Of a stretch of 6,904 nucleotides of DNA, positions 1-5,066 are shown piece after piece. A model generated the notes under the pieces. It searched no databases. It was not told where the DNA came from and worked only from the letters and a program-made list of their open reading frames with translations. The position numbers and the translations under genes were made by a program. Numbering within the stretch: the stretch's first letter is position 1; every line of letters begins with the position of its first letter. This DNA comes from Oscillospiraceae bacterium (GTDB taxonomy: Bacteria; Bacillota; Clostridia; Oscillospirales; Ruminococcaceae): NCBI GenBank assembly GCA_016295145.1, contig JAEDLR010000076.1:1-6904 (forward strand). The letters run 5' to 3'.

Positions 1-53
1 TCACGTTACCTAGTTCTCAACTTTTTTCTGTCCACTTTATTGACATTGGTCCA
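1..53 (-). mobile_element. Possible end of an insertion sequence (partial, cut by window edge)
   Basis: Read on the minus strand, similarity to an ECF sigma factor stops abruptly at base 53. There a sequence beginning TGGACC starts and a second TGGACA follows at 34-29, 19 bases further in; many IS3-type elements have TG-beginning ends of this flavour. The stretch is AT-rich and has no coding sense. The rest of the element would lie left of the window. The second end and the target duplication are not visible, so the call rests on the abrupt junction and the terminal motif only. It could instead be ordinary decayed DNA. Confidence 0.3.
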
Positions 54-142
54 AAACAGTACTTGCCATACTTTGCCGCGGTCTCTGTAATCGCCGATTC
101 ATTGCGCTGTCAGTATAATGTCACAATTGCATGGTCATCCAT
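53..142 (-). pseudogene. 5' remnant of an ECF-family RNA polymerase sigma factor gene
   Basis: Translation from the ATG at 142 gives MDDHAIVTLY, a stop, then QRNESAITETAAKYGKYC. This matches the N-terminus of clostridial ECF sigma-70 factors (LYWxRxExAIxETxxKYGxYC), with the invariant Trp codon TGG changed to TGA at codon 11. The similarity ends after about 29 residues; the rest of region 2 and all of region 4 are absent, and the next in-frame stop is at 19-17. Expression signals survive: an AAGGGGG ribosome binding site at 157-151, 8 bases before the ATG, and a promoter at 258-230. TGA is a normal stop in this genome (it ends the GyrI-like gene) and TGG is the only Trp codon in the intact genes, so recoding is unlikely. 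I infer recent inactivation, perhaps by an insertion at base 53. No sigma activity is expected. Confidence 0.68.
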
Positions 143-229
143 TTGCTGCACCCCCTTTGCGCGCCCTTATCTCTCATCTCGCAAACCGTAGAAATCGGTT
201 GCATTCAATCGAAAAATTTTGTTGCACCT

Positions 230-258
230 ATTATATCATACTTTAGAGGGGAATACAA
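230..258 (-). promoter_or_regulatory. Promoter of the decayed ECF sigma factor gene
   Basis: On the minus strand the -35 box TTGTAT (258-253) and the -10 box TATAAT (235-230) are separated by 17 bases. The expected start near 223 would give a leader of about 80 bases before the sigma remnant. Two GCAAC motifs (225-221 and 202-198) lie in that leader; they resemble the AAC core of ECF -35 elements, but no matching -10 CGT is properly spaced. Confidence 0.6.
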
Positions 259-347
259 TGTCTGCATCAAAAGGCAATATGATTTCATATCCGCAAAATA
301 GGAACCATTCTTTTGGCATTCGATACTCTGATGCAGCACAAAAATGA
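258..347 (+). CDS. Candidate 29-residue small ORF in the divergent intergenic region
   Basis: The ATG at 258 is preceded by AGAGGGG (245-251) with a 6-base gap, a good ribosome binding site, and the frame runs to TGA at 345-347. The peptide begins MSASKGNMISYPQN and ends GIRYSDAAQK; it is polar, with no membrane segment or signal peptide. I recognise no family. It overlaps the -35 box of the divergent sigma promoter and no plus-strand promoter is evident upstream, so it may be chance. Together with the two promoters it is all I can see in the stretch 143-459. Confidence 0.22.
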   Translation: MSASKGNMISYPQNRNHSFGIRYSDAAQK

Positions 348-370
348 AATAAACTCAGCACAGCTTGCTA

Positions 371-400
371 TTGCAACATCGCACTAATAATCGTTATAAT
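371..400 (+). promoter_or_regulatory. Promoter of the GH30 xylanase gene
   Basis: The -35 box TTGCAA (371-376) and a perfect -10 box TATAAT (395-400) are 18 bases apart. A start near 407 gives a leader of about 50 bases. It diverges from the sigma-remnant promoter about 110 bases away. No clear operator is seen around it. Confidence 0.65.
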
Positions 401-459
401 ATGATGTAGCGCACACTCTGTACGCACGAATACACATATTTATTTGGGAGGATTATGAA

Positions 460-2493
460 ATGAAACACACAGGACTTTTCCGCAGACTGGCGGCAATCTG
501 CACATCAGCACTGATGGCACAAACCATGCTAGCAGCACTTCCGCTGACAACCGGCAGTGCTGCTAGCATCTGCGTGGTGGATAGCTCCAAACAATATCAG
601 GTGATTGAAGGCTTTGGCGGTATCAACCATCCTGAATGGACAGGCTCTGATCTAACCGATGCACAGGTGCAGAAAGCATTCGGCAACGGCGAGGATGAGC
701 TTGGTCTTAGCATTCTTCGAATTTTTGTCAATGAGGACAGCACCCAATGGTATCGCTGCACCAATGTCGCCAAAAAGGCGCAGGCACTGGGCGCACAGGT
801 GTTTGCTTCCCCCTGGAATCCGCCTGCCAGTATCCGTGTATCCGGCGGTAGCAACGGCAAATATGCGGTGGATAAATCCAAATACGGAGAGTATGCGCAG
901 CACCTCAACAGCTTTGTAAAATATGTAGAGGGACAAGGCATCAAACTGCATTCCATTTCGGTTCAGAATGAGCCGGACTATGCACACGACTGGACTTACT
1001 GGAGTGCCGATGATCTGGTCAACTTCCTTTCCAATTACGGAGATGCGGTTACGGCGGGCACCAATGCAAAACTCATGTCGCCGGAAAGCTTCCAGTATCA
1101 AAAAACGATTTACAATGCCATTCTTGGCAATCAGGCAGCCAATAACGCTGTGGATGTCTGGGGAACACACTTCTATGGCACCCCCCGCAGTTGGATGGAC
1201 TTCCCTGCCATTGAAAACAGTGGCAAACAACTTTGGATGACCGAGGTTTATGTGCCCAACAGCAGTTCCGATGCAGATACATGGCCGGAAGCACTTGCCG
1301 TTTCTGAGAATATCCACAACGGTCTGACCGTTGCGAACCTGAGCGCATATGTCTGGTGGTATATCCGCCGCAGCTACGGCCCGATGAAAGAAAACGGCAA
1401 CATCAGCAAGCGCGGCTACTGCATGGCACAGTATTCCAAATTTGTGCGCCCCGGCTCCGTCAGAATCGACTGCACCGAGCAGCCCTCCGATCAGGTTTAT
1501 GTTTCGGCTTACCGCGGCGAGGACAATCAGATTGTTGTGGTTGCCGTCAATCAGAGCAGCAACGGCTACACGCAAGAATTCAGCATCAATAGCGGTGAAA
1601 CAATCTCCAATATCACACGCTACCGCACCTCCGGCAATGAGAATCTTGCCAAAACCGAAAACCTTGAATTTGACGGAAATCACTTCTACGCGCAATTGCC
1701 CGCACAAAGCGTTTCGACTTTTGTAATCAGTGCAGGGATCGAGCCGGATGCACAGGGCTATTACTTCCACAGCACATTCGAAGGCGATGCCGATTCCTGG
1801 AGTGGCAGAGGCGCTGCGGAGGTAAGCCTCAGCGGCAGAACTGCTTATAACGGCACCGAAGCACTGTTGGTACAGAACCGCACATCGGCTTGGAACGGCG
1901 CTTATCGCACACTGAATACCGCAGCATTCCAGCCCGGCAATGCCTACAGCTTCAGCGTGGTGGCATCCAATCTGGAAGGCGATGCACCCGCCACTACTTT
2001 CTATCTCAAGCTGCAATACACCGATGCAGCAGGCGAAACGCAGTATTCCACCATTGCCGAAGCAACCGTTGCGCAGGGCGATTGGGTACAACTGGCGAAT
2101 TCGAACTATGTCATTCCCGCAGATGCAAGCAATCTGCAACTGTATGTGGAAACTGCCGAAGGCACCGACAACTTCTATATTGATGAAGCGATCGGCGCGG
2201 TGGCAGGCGTAATCATTGAAGGTCCGGCGGAAACACAGGCAACCACGACCACTACAACTACTACAACTACAACGACATCGACCACAACCACTGTAACGCT
2301 TCTTGGAGATGTAAACTGCGATGGTTATGTGAAAATCGGTGATGTAATCCTGCTCAACCGTTTTCTCTCTGAAGACAGTGCAGCAGAGGTCAGTACACAG
2401 GGCATGGTTAACGCAGATTGCGACGCTGTCAAAGGCGTGAACGGCGATGACGCAATTGCCATTCTGATGATGCTTGCCAGCATTGAACAGTAA
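460..2493 (+). CDS. Secreted GH30 subfamily 8 glucuronoxylanase with CBM22 and dockerin
   Basis: An endo-beta-1,4-xylanase expected to cut glucuronoxylan at sites set by methylglucuronic acid side chains, outside the cell. Order along the 677 residues: signal peptide (about 1-35, RR then a hydrophobic core, cut near GSAAS); TIM barrel (about 45-330) with acid/base E171 in QNEPDY and nucleophile E262 in WMTEVY; the WWYIRRSYG motif at 299-307, whose Arg pair holds the counterpart of B. subtilis XynC Arg272, which binds the glucuronate; a beta side domain to about 425; a CBM22 xylan-binding module (about 434-584, with NRTSAWNGA); a Thr-rich linker (595-611); and a dockerin (616-677) that would plug into a scaffoldin cohesin. 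The start is set by GGGAGG at 446-451, 8 bases upstream; an ATG at 455 is followed at once by a stop. The first dockerin loop is canonical (DVNCDGYVKIGD); the second, 651-664, is not. Monocistronic, with its own terminator. Confidence 0.96.
   Translation: MKHTGLFRRLAAICTSALMAQTMLAALPLTTGSAASICVVDSSKQYQVIEGFGGINHPEWTGSDLTDAQVQKAFGNGEDELGLSILRIFVNEDSTQWYRCTNVAKKAQALGAQVFASPWNPPASIRVSGGSNGKYAVDKSKYGEYAQHLNSFVKYVEGQGIKLHSISVQNEPDYAHDWTYWSADDLVNFLSNYGDAVTAGTNAKLMSPESFQYQKTIYNAILGNQAANNAVDVWGTHFYGTPRSWMDFPAIENSGKQLWMTEVYVPNSSSDADTWPEALAVSENIHNGLTVANLSAYVWWYIRRSYGPMKENGNISKRGYCMAQYSKFVRPGSVRIDCTEQPSDQVYVSAYRGEDNQIVVVAVNQSSNGYTQEFSINSGETISNITRYRTSGNENLAKTENLEFDGNHFYAQLPAQSVSTFVISAGIEPDAQGYYFHSTFEGDADSWSGRGAAEVSLSGRTAYNGTEALLVQNRTSAWNGAYRTLNTAAFQPGNAYSFSVVASNLEGDAPATTFYLKLQYTDAAGETQYSTIAEATVAQGDWVQLANSNYVIPADASNLQLYVETAEGTDNFYIDEAIGAVAGVIIEGPAETQATTTTTTTTTTTTSTTTTVTLLGDVNCDGYVKIGDVILLNRFLSEDSAAEVSTQGMVNADCDAVKGVNGDDAIAILMMLASIEQ
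2242..2292 (+). repeat. ACN codon repeat encoding the poly-Thr linker
   Basis: Seventeen codons read 12 Thr, one Ser (TCG), 4 Thr, mixing ACC, ACG, ACT and ACA. This is a typical glycosylatable, flexible linker between CBM and dockerin in ruminococcal cellulosome enzymes. The mixed codon use limits replication slippage, but the length may still vary among strains. Confidence 0.85.
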
Positions 2494-2498
2494 CCGTA

Positions 2499-2536
2499 GT
2501 GCCCCGAGCGATCCGGAATCGTTTGGGGCACAGTTT
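2499..2536 (+). terminator. Rho-independent terminator of the xylanase gene
   Basis: The arm GTGCCCCGAGCGAT (2499-2512) pairs with ATCGTTTGGGGCAC (2518-2531), allowing two G-U pairs, around the loop CCGGA. AGTTTT follows. It begins 5 bases after the xylanase stop codon. Confidence 0.85.
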
Positions 2537-2547
2537 TCACAAATTGC

Positions 2548-2576
2548 TTGACAAAATCTGCCGAATATGCTATAAT
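2548..2576 (+). promoter_or_regulatory. Consensus promoter of tRNA-Leu
   Basis: A perfect TTGACA (2548-2553) and a perfect TATAAT (2571-2576) are 17 bases apart, with an extended -10 TGC just before the -10 box. Transcription should start near 2583, about 11 bases before the mature tRNA. Confidence 0.9.
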
Positions 2577-2593
2577 ATCGTGTAAGATTTCAT

Positions 2594-2677
2594 GCCGCTG
2601 TGGTGGAATCGGCAGACACAAGGGACTTAAAATCCCTCGGATTCATCTCCGTACCGGTTCAAGTCCGGTCAGCGGCA
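2594..2677 (+). tRNA. tRNA-Leu (anticodon UAA)
   Basis: The 7-bp acceptor stem GCCGCTG/CAGCGGC (2594-2600 with 2670-2676) carries discriminator A2677. The anticodon stem AGGGA/TCCCT encloses the loop CTTAAAA, with TAA at 2628-2630. A long class II variable arm follows, and the T arm is ACCGG-TTCAAGT-CCGGT (2653-2669). The length of 84 bases and the class II shape fit leucine. CCA is not encoded, so it must be added by the CCA enzyme. It reads the TTA and TTG Leu codons. Confidence 0.98.
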
Positions 2678-2684
2678 TTCATCA

Positions 2685-2717
2685 AAAACGGATTCTGTAC
2701 AGAATCCGTTTTGTTTT
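2685..2717 (+). terminator. Terminator of tRNA-Leu
   Basis: A perfect 28-base palindrome (2685-2712) with core CGGATTCTGTACAGAATCCG, an A run on the left and TTTTGTTTT on the right. It starts 7 bases after the tRNA. Being symmetric it could also act on minus-strand transcripts. From here to the next tRNA promoter (about 2718-2822) I see no gene or clear signal. Confidence 0.85.
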
Positions 2718-2822
2718 ACCAATTGCCCGAGGGTTACCGTGAAATAAACACTTGTCTATGCTTCTACTGTTTTCCTTCTGGCATTGGGTCTGACAGCTTG
2801 AACTTCGCCGAACAGCAGCGAA

Positions 2823-2851
2823 TTGCATTTTTTTGATATATGTGGTATACG
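2823..2851 (+). promoter_or_regulatory. Likely promoter of tRNA-Gln
   Basis: TTGCAT (2823-2828) and TATACG (2846-2851) are 17 bases apart, giving a start near 2858, about 11 bases before the tRNA, like the tRNA-Leu arrangement. An alternative TATATC at 2858-2863 sits too close to the mature 5' end. Confidence 0.5.
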
Positions 2852-2868
2852 ATATGCTATATCCGTAA

Positions 2869-2940
2869 TGGGGTATCGCCAAGTGGTAAGGCACCAGACT
2901 TTGACTCTGGCACGCGTAGGTTCAAATCCTGCTACCCCAA
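2869..2940 (+). tRNA. tRNA-Gln (anticodon UUG), plus-strand copy
   Basis: The acceptor stem TGGGGTA/TACCCCA (2869-2875 with 2933-2939) carries discriminator A2940. The anticodon stem CCAGA/TCTGG encloses CTTTGAC, with TTG at 2901-2903. The T arm is GTAGG-TTCAAAT-CCTGC. A first pair of U-A rather than G-C is usual for bacterial tRNA-Gln. The length is 72 bases and CCA is not encoded. A second copy on the minus strand at 6754-6825 differs only at two variable-loop bases (CG at 2913-2914 here, TT there). No terminator is seen between this tRNA and the transporter gene downstream. Confidence 0.98.
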
Positions 2941-3006
2941 TCTCAATATACGCAACGCACAAATATAGCGATAGCGCAAATTTCAAAAATCAGGGAGATC
3001 ATAATA

Positions 3007-3858
3007 ATGCTTACCATGCTTGCAGTTGTTGCGCTTTACACGATATGCTCACTCAATGACAAGTACGCTGTCAGCAAAGCAAAGCTGAACGGTTCGCAGC
3101 TTACCTTTTTAATGGCAGCGGGAACGCTCCCCTTTCTTGCATTGCTGCTGCCGTTTTCCGACCGGACTCTCACATTTTCCCTGCCGACATTCATCTGTGT
3201 TTTTCTGATTGCCGCAAGCAAATTTCTGGAATTCTCAATGGGCGCAAAAATACTTGTGGAAATGTCCGTATTTGAACTCAAGGCATGGCTGGGGCTGACG
3301 CTGTTCATGTCCTACGCTACGGATATCATCATGTACAGTCAGGATGTGAGCGCACTGAAAATACTATGCATAGCTGTTACCGTTGCAGGACTTGTTATGA
3401 TCGCTAGATCGGGCAGGAGAAAGGTCAATTACAAAAAGATTGCCGTTGCGCTGATCGTTTATATTGCCGCAAAATTCGCATACGGATTTATAATGAATAC
3501 CGCGAAAACCTACATTTCTTCAACACTTACCGTTTTTTTCGCACTGATTGTTCTTGCGCTGGTATTGATACCGTCTGCAAAACCGCTAACGATCGCGGCT
3601 GAAAGTCCAGAAGGCAGAAAAGGCGTGTGGATCGTAGTGTTATGCAAGCTACCCAATGCACTGGGGCTTCTTGGAGAAAATGCGGTGGCTGCGCAAAGTC
3701 TTACCAATTATGCATTCATTCAGCCAATGATACTTATGGTCGTGCTGATTCTTGATCTGATAAAAAAGAACACCCGTCCCACGGGCTGGAATCTTGCCGG
3801 CAGCTTGATATGCGTACTGGGTATTTTGGGATTTCAGGCAGTGGAAGTGTTACAATAG
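3007..3858 (+). CDS. EamA/DMT-superfamily-like membrane transporter
   Basis: A 283-residue integral membrane protein of the size and shape of drug/metabolite transporters, about 300 residues with up to 10 helices. Hydrophobic segments lie near residues 2-15, 32-50, 60-80, 92-110, 116-133, 144-163, 172-190, 206-223, 234-252 and 261-278. The two halves resemble each other in layout, as in the EamA duplication, and short basic stretches (RSGRRK at 134-139, KK at 253-254) suggest cytoplasmic loops. The substrate cannot be told from sequence. The start ATG follows GGGAG (2993-2997) by 9 bases; a second ATG three codons on is less well placed. The gene begins 66 bases after tRNA-Gln with no visible promoter or terminator between, so it may be read from the tRNA promoter. 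It converges on the minus-strand GyrI unit. The family call rests on topology and general resemblance. Confidence 0.8.
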   Translation: MLTMLAVVALYTICSLNDKYAVSKAKLNGSQLTFLMAAGTLPFLALLLPFSDRTLTFSLPTFICVFLIAASKFLEFSMGAKILVEMSVFELKAWLGLTLFMSYATDIIMYSQDVSALKILCIAVTVAGLVMIARSGRRKVNYKKIAVALIVYIAAKFAYGFIMNTAKTYISSTLTVFFALIVLALVLIPSAKPLTIAAESPEGRKGVWIVVLCKLPNALGLLGENAVAAQSLTNYAFIQPMILMVVLILDLIKKNTRPTGWNLAGSLICVLGILGFQAVEVLQ

Positions 3859-3907
3859 AATCCCAATCACAATGTGTTTTCGCACTTTACTCTCCAGAAC
3901 CACCCCT

Positions 3908-3946
3908 AATGATCGGTTACATGAAACCAATCATTGCCTACTTTTT
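3908..3946 (+). terminator. Probable terminator of the transporter gene
   Basis: AATGAT-C-GGTT (3908-3918) pairs with AACC-A-ATCATT (3925-3935), with one C/A mismatch and the loop ACATGA. A run of five T follows at 3942-3946 after a six-base gap. It sits 50 bases past the stop codon. The gap before the T run makes it weaker than the other terminators here. Confidence 0.5.
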
Positions 3947-3948
3947 CG

Positions 3949-3985
3949 AAAAATGAATGCCTGATCTATGTATAGATCAGGCATT
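3949..3985 (-). terminator. Terminator of the minus-strand GyrI/remnant unit
   Basis: A perfect 13-bp stem AATGCCTGATCTA (3956-3968) with TAGATCAGGCATT (3973-3985) and a 4-base loop. On the minus strand it is followed by CA and five T (3953-3949), so it favours minus-strand transcripts. It lies about 245 bases after the GyrI-like stop codon but directly at the end of the gene remnant, whose stop codon (3979-3977) falls inside the stem. Confidence 0.7.
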
Positions 3986-4230
3986 GAATTTATAGTTCAT
4001 TAAACTTTCGTTAGCATGTTCCTCGTTCCACTTTTTACTCTTTTTTGAAGAAATCCATACTATATCATTAATGTCAGAATTGGAATGCTCAAAAGCCACT
4101 ACGGTTGAAATGAAGTGTTTTCTGTTCGCGCATAATCCTCACCATTCTCATTACTTCTATATCTTAGATTTCCATTTTTGACGTAATATCGCCCTTCACT
4201 TGTTACAAGTTCGTATTCATGCTGCACGGT
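3977..4230 (-). pseudogene. Frameshifted remnant of an unidentified gene
   Basis: Directly after the GyrI-like stop, the same minus-strand frame stays open to TAG at 4101-4099 and includes EYELVTSEGRYYVKNGNLRY (4218-4159). One base out of frame, from 4117, the reading continues as HFISTVVAFEHSNSDIND, then VWISSKKSKKWNEEH, to TGA at 3979-3977. Adding a single A to the AAAA run at 4121-4118 joins both halves into one frame of about 85 residues. The joined frame is rich in charged and aromatic residues, has no long hydrophobic stretch, and ends inside a terminator stem, where a real gene should end. A GTG at 4227 is a possible start but lacks a ribosome binding site. I recognise no family; it is probably the 3' part of a lost gene. 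No other signal is seen in 3859-4230 apart from the two terminators. Chance open frames remain possible. Confidence 0.45.
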
Positions 4231-4884
4231 TCAGTCAGTTTCATGAGCTACCACTAGCCGCCGAATGGGATGACGTATCACAGTTTTCCACTTTTCAGGA
4301 GCCACTTTTCGCGGATCGCTGAGATAGATCTCATGATGCAGGCGATCTTCCGAAAAATCGTTGGCATAGCCATGCTCCGCCAGATACGCATCCATGATGG
4401 CTACTGTCTGTGGCTCATCGTCATATGTACCATGGTGCATCACCTGCACACATAGGCCCTCGCAAATAGTAAGAAATTCTGCCGATGAACAATCCAGTTT
4501 TTTCTTTTTGGCAGCCGAATCCACTGCCCAGTCAAAGTCCTGCTTTGTGATAAAATCAGGAAGCCGGATAACCGAAATCCAACAAAATGACGATTTATCG
4601 GCATAATTGATACGCTCAGAATGCTCCTGCCACCAAAAGCTCTCCAGCGGCGGAACAACATATTCATAAAATCCATCAATGGGATGATCGGTCTTGTAAC
4701 TCATTTTCAGAGTATACGCCACCGCATACAGCACACCAATCGCCCGTTGATATGCGCCGTTTTCTGCATTGGGATCCCCCTTACCGCGCACTGCGACAAA
4801 GTTTGCCGTCGGTACATTCACGATTTGCGGCGTATCCTTCGGCATATAGAATTCCTTGTACGCTTTCTTAAAATCAAATGGCAT
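4231..4884 (-). CDS. GyrI-like small-molecule-binding domain protein
   Basis: A stand-alone cytoplasmic GyrI-like protein of 217 residues, the usual length for this clostridial group. It opens MPFDFKKAYKEFYMP, then has the conserved VRGKGDPN (32-39) followed by GAYQRAIGVLYAVAYTLKM (43-61), YEYVVPPLESFWWQ (73-86), and a C-terminal half ending HHEIYLSDPRK ... KWKTVIRHPI. GyrI-like folds bind small hydrophobic molecules; some members (YtkR7, Listeria Lin2189) hydrolyse cyclopropanoid toxins and others form the effector domain of MerR or AraC regulators. There is no DNA-binding domain here, so a drug-binding, detoxifying or sensing role is inferred. The start at 4884 is preferred over one 25 codons earlier because homologues begin here and AAAGGA (4900-4895) lies 10 bases upstream. 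It has its own consensus promoter and a leader of about 90 bases. A decayed gene follows in the same frame after the TGA stop. Confidence 0.9.
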   Translation of the reverse strand: MPFDFKKAYKEFYMPKDTPQIVNVPTANFVAVRGKGDPNAENGAYQRAIGVLYAVAYTLKMSYKTDHPIDGFYEYVVPPLESFWWQEHSERINYADKSSFCWISVIRLPDFITKQDFDWAVDSAAKKKKLDCSSAEFLTICEGLCVQVMHHGTYDDEPQTVAIMDAYLAEHGYANDFSEDRLHHEIYLSDPRKVAPEKWKTVIRHPIRRLVVAHETD

Positions 4885-4983
4885 AATCCGATCATCCTTT
4901 CTTCCATAAAACAAAAGTGCCCCTGTTCTGCCTTTGTGCTTTGTGTCATGCAAAATCAATGGAGATTATCTTGCATTCTTGTC

Positions 4984-5012
4984 ATTATAGTACATTTGTT
5001 CATGTTTGTCAA
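4984..5012 (-). promoter_or_regulatory. Consensus promoter of the GyrI-like gene
   Basis: On the minus strand a perfect TTGACA (5012-5007) and a perfect TATAAT (4989-4984) are 17 bases apart. The spacer holds a short dyad ACAT-(6)-ATGT that could be an operator half-site pair, but it is weak. It lies 55 bases beyond the end of the oxidoreductase gene, so the GyrI-like gene need not depend on readthrough. Confidence 0.88.
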
Positions 5013-5066
5013 TACCGTTTTGAAAATCCCAAACAGGCTCTGTACGGATATTATCGGTAGATGCTC

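Noticed and set aside
140..142. TGA read as Trp (alternative genetic code) in the sigma-like frame
   Set aside because: The intact genes here use TGG for Trp, and the GyrI-like gene ends at its expected family length with TGA, so the standard bacterial code holds.
262..336. Inverted 8-base arms CTGCATCA (262-269) and TGATGCAG (329-336)
   Set aside because: The arms are 59 bases apart and short, with nothing to suggest a functional structure.
652..2139. A 495-codon open frame on the minus strand inside the xylanase gene
   Set aside because: It is antisense to an unmistakable GH30/CBM22 enzyme, has Cys/Ile-rich composition unlike a real protein and no family motif, and reflects the codon bias of the true gene.
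2548..2986. Several 60-80 codon open frames running through the tRNA-Leu and tRNA-Gln genes on both strands
   Set aside because: They overlap intact tRNA genes and their promoters and terminator, and look like chance frames.
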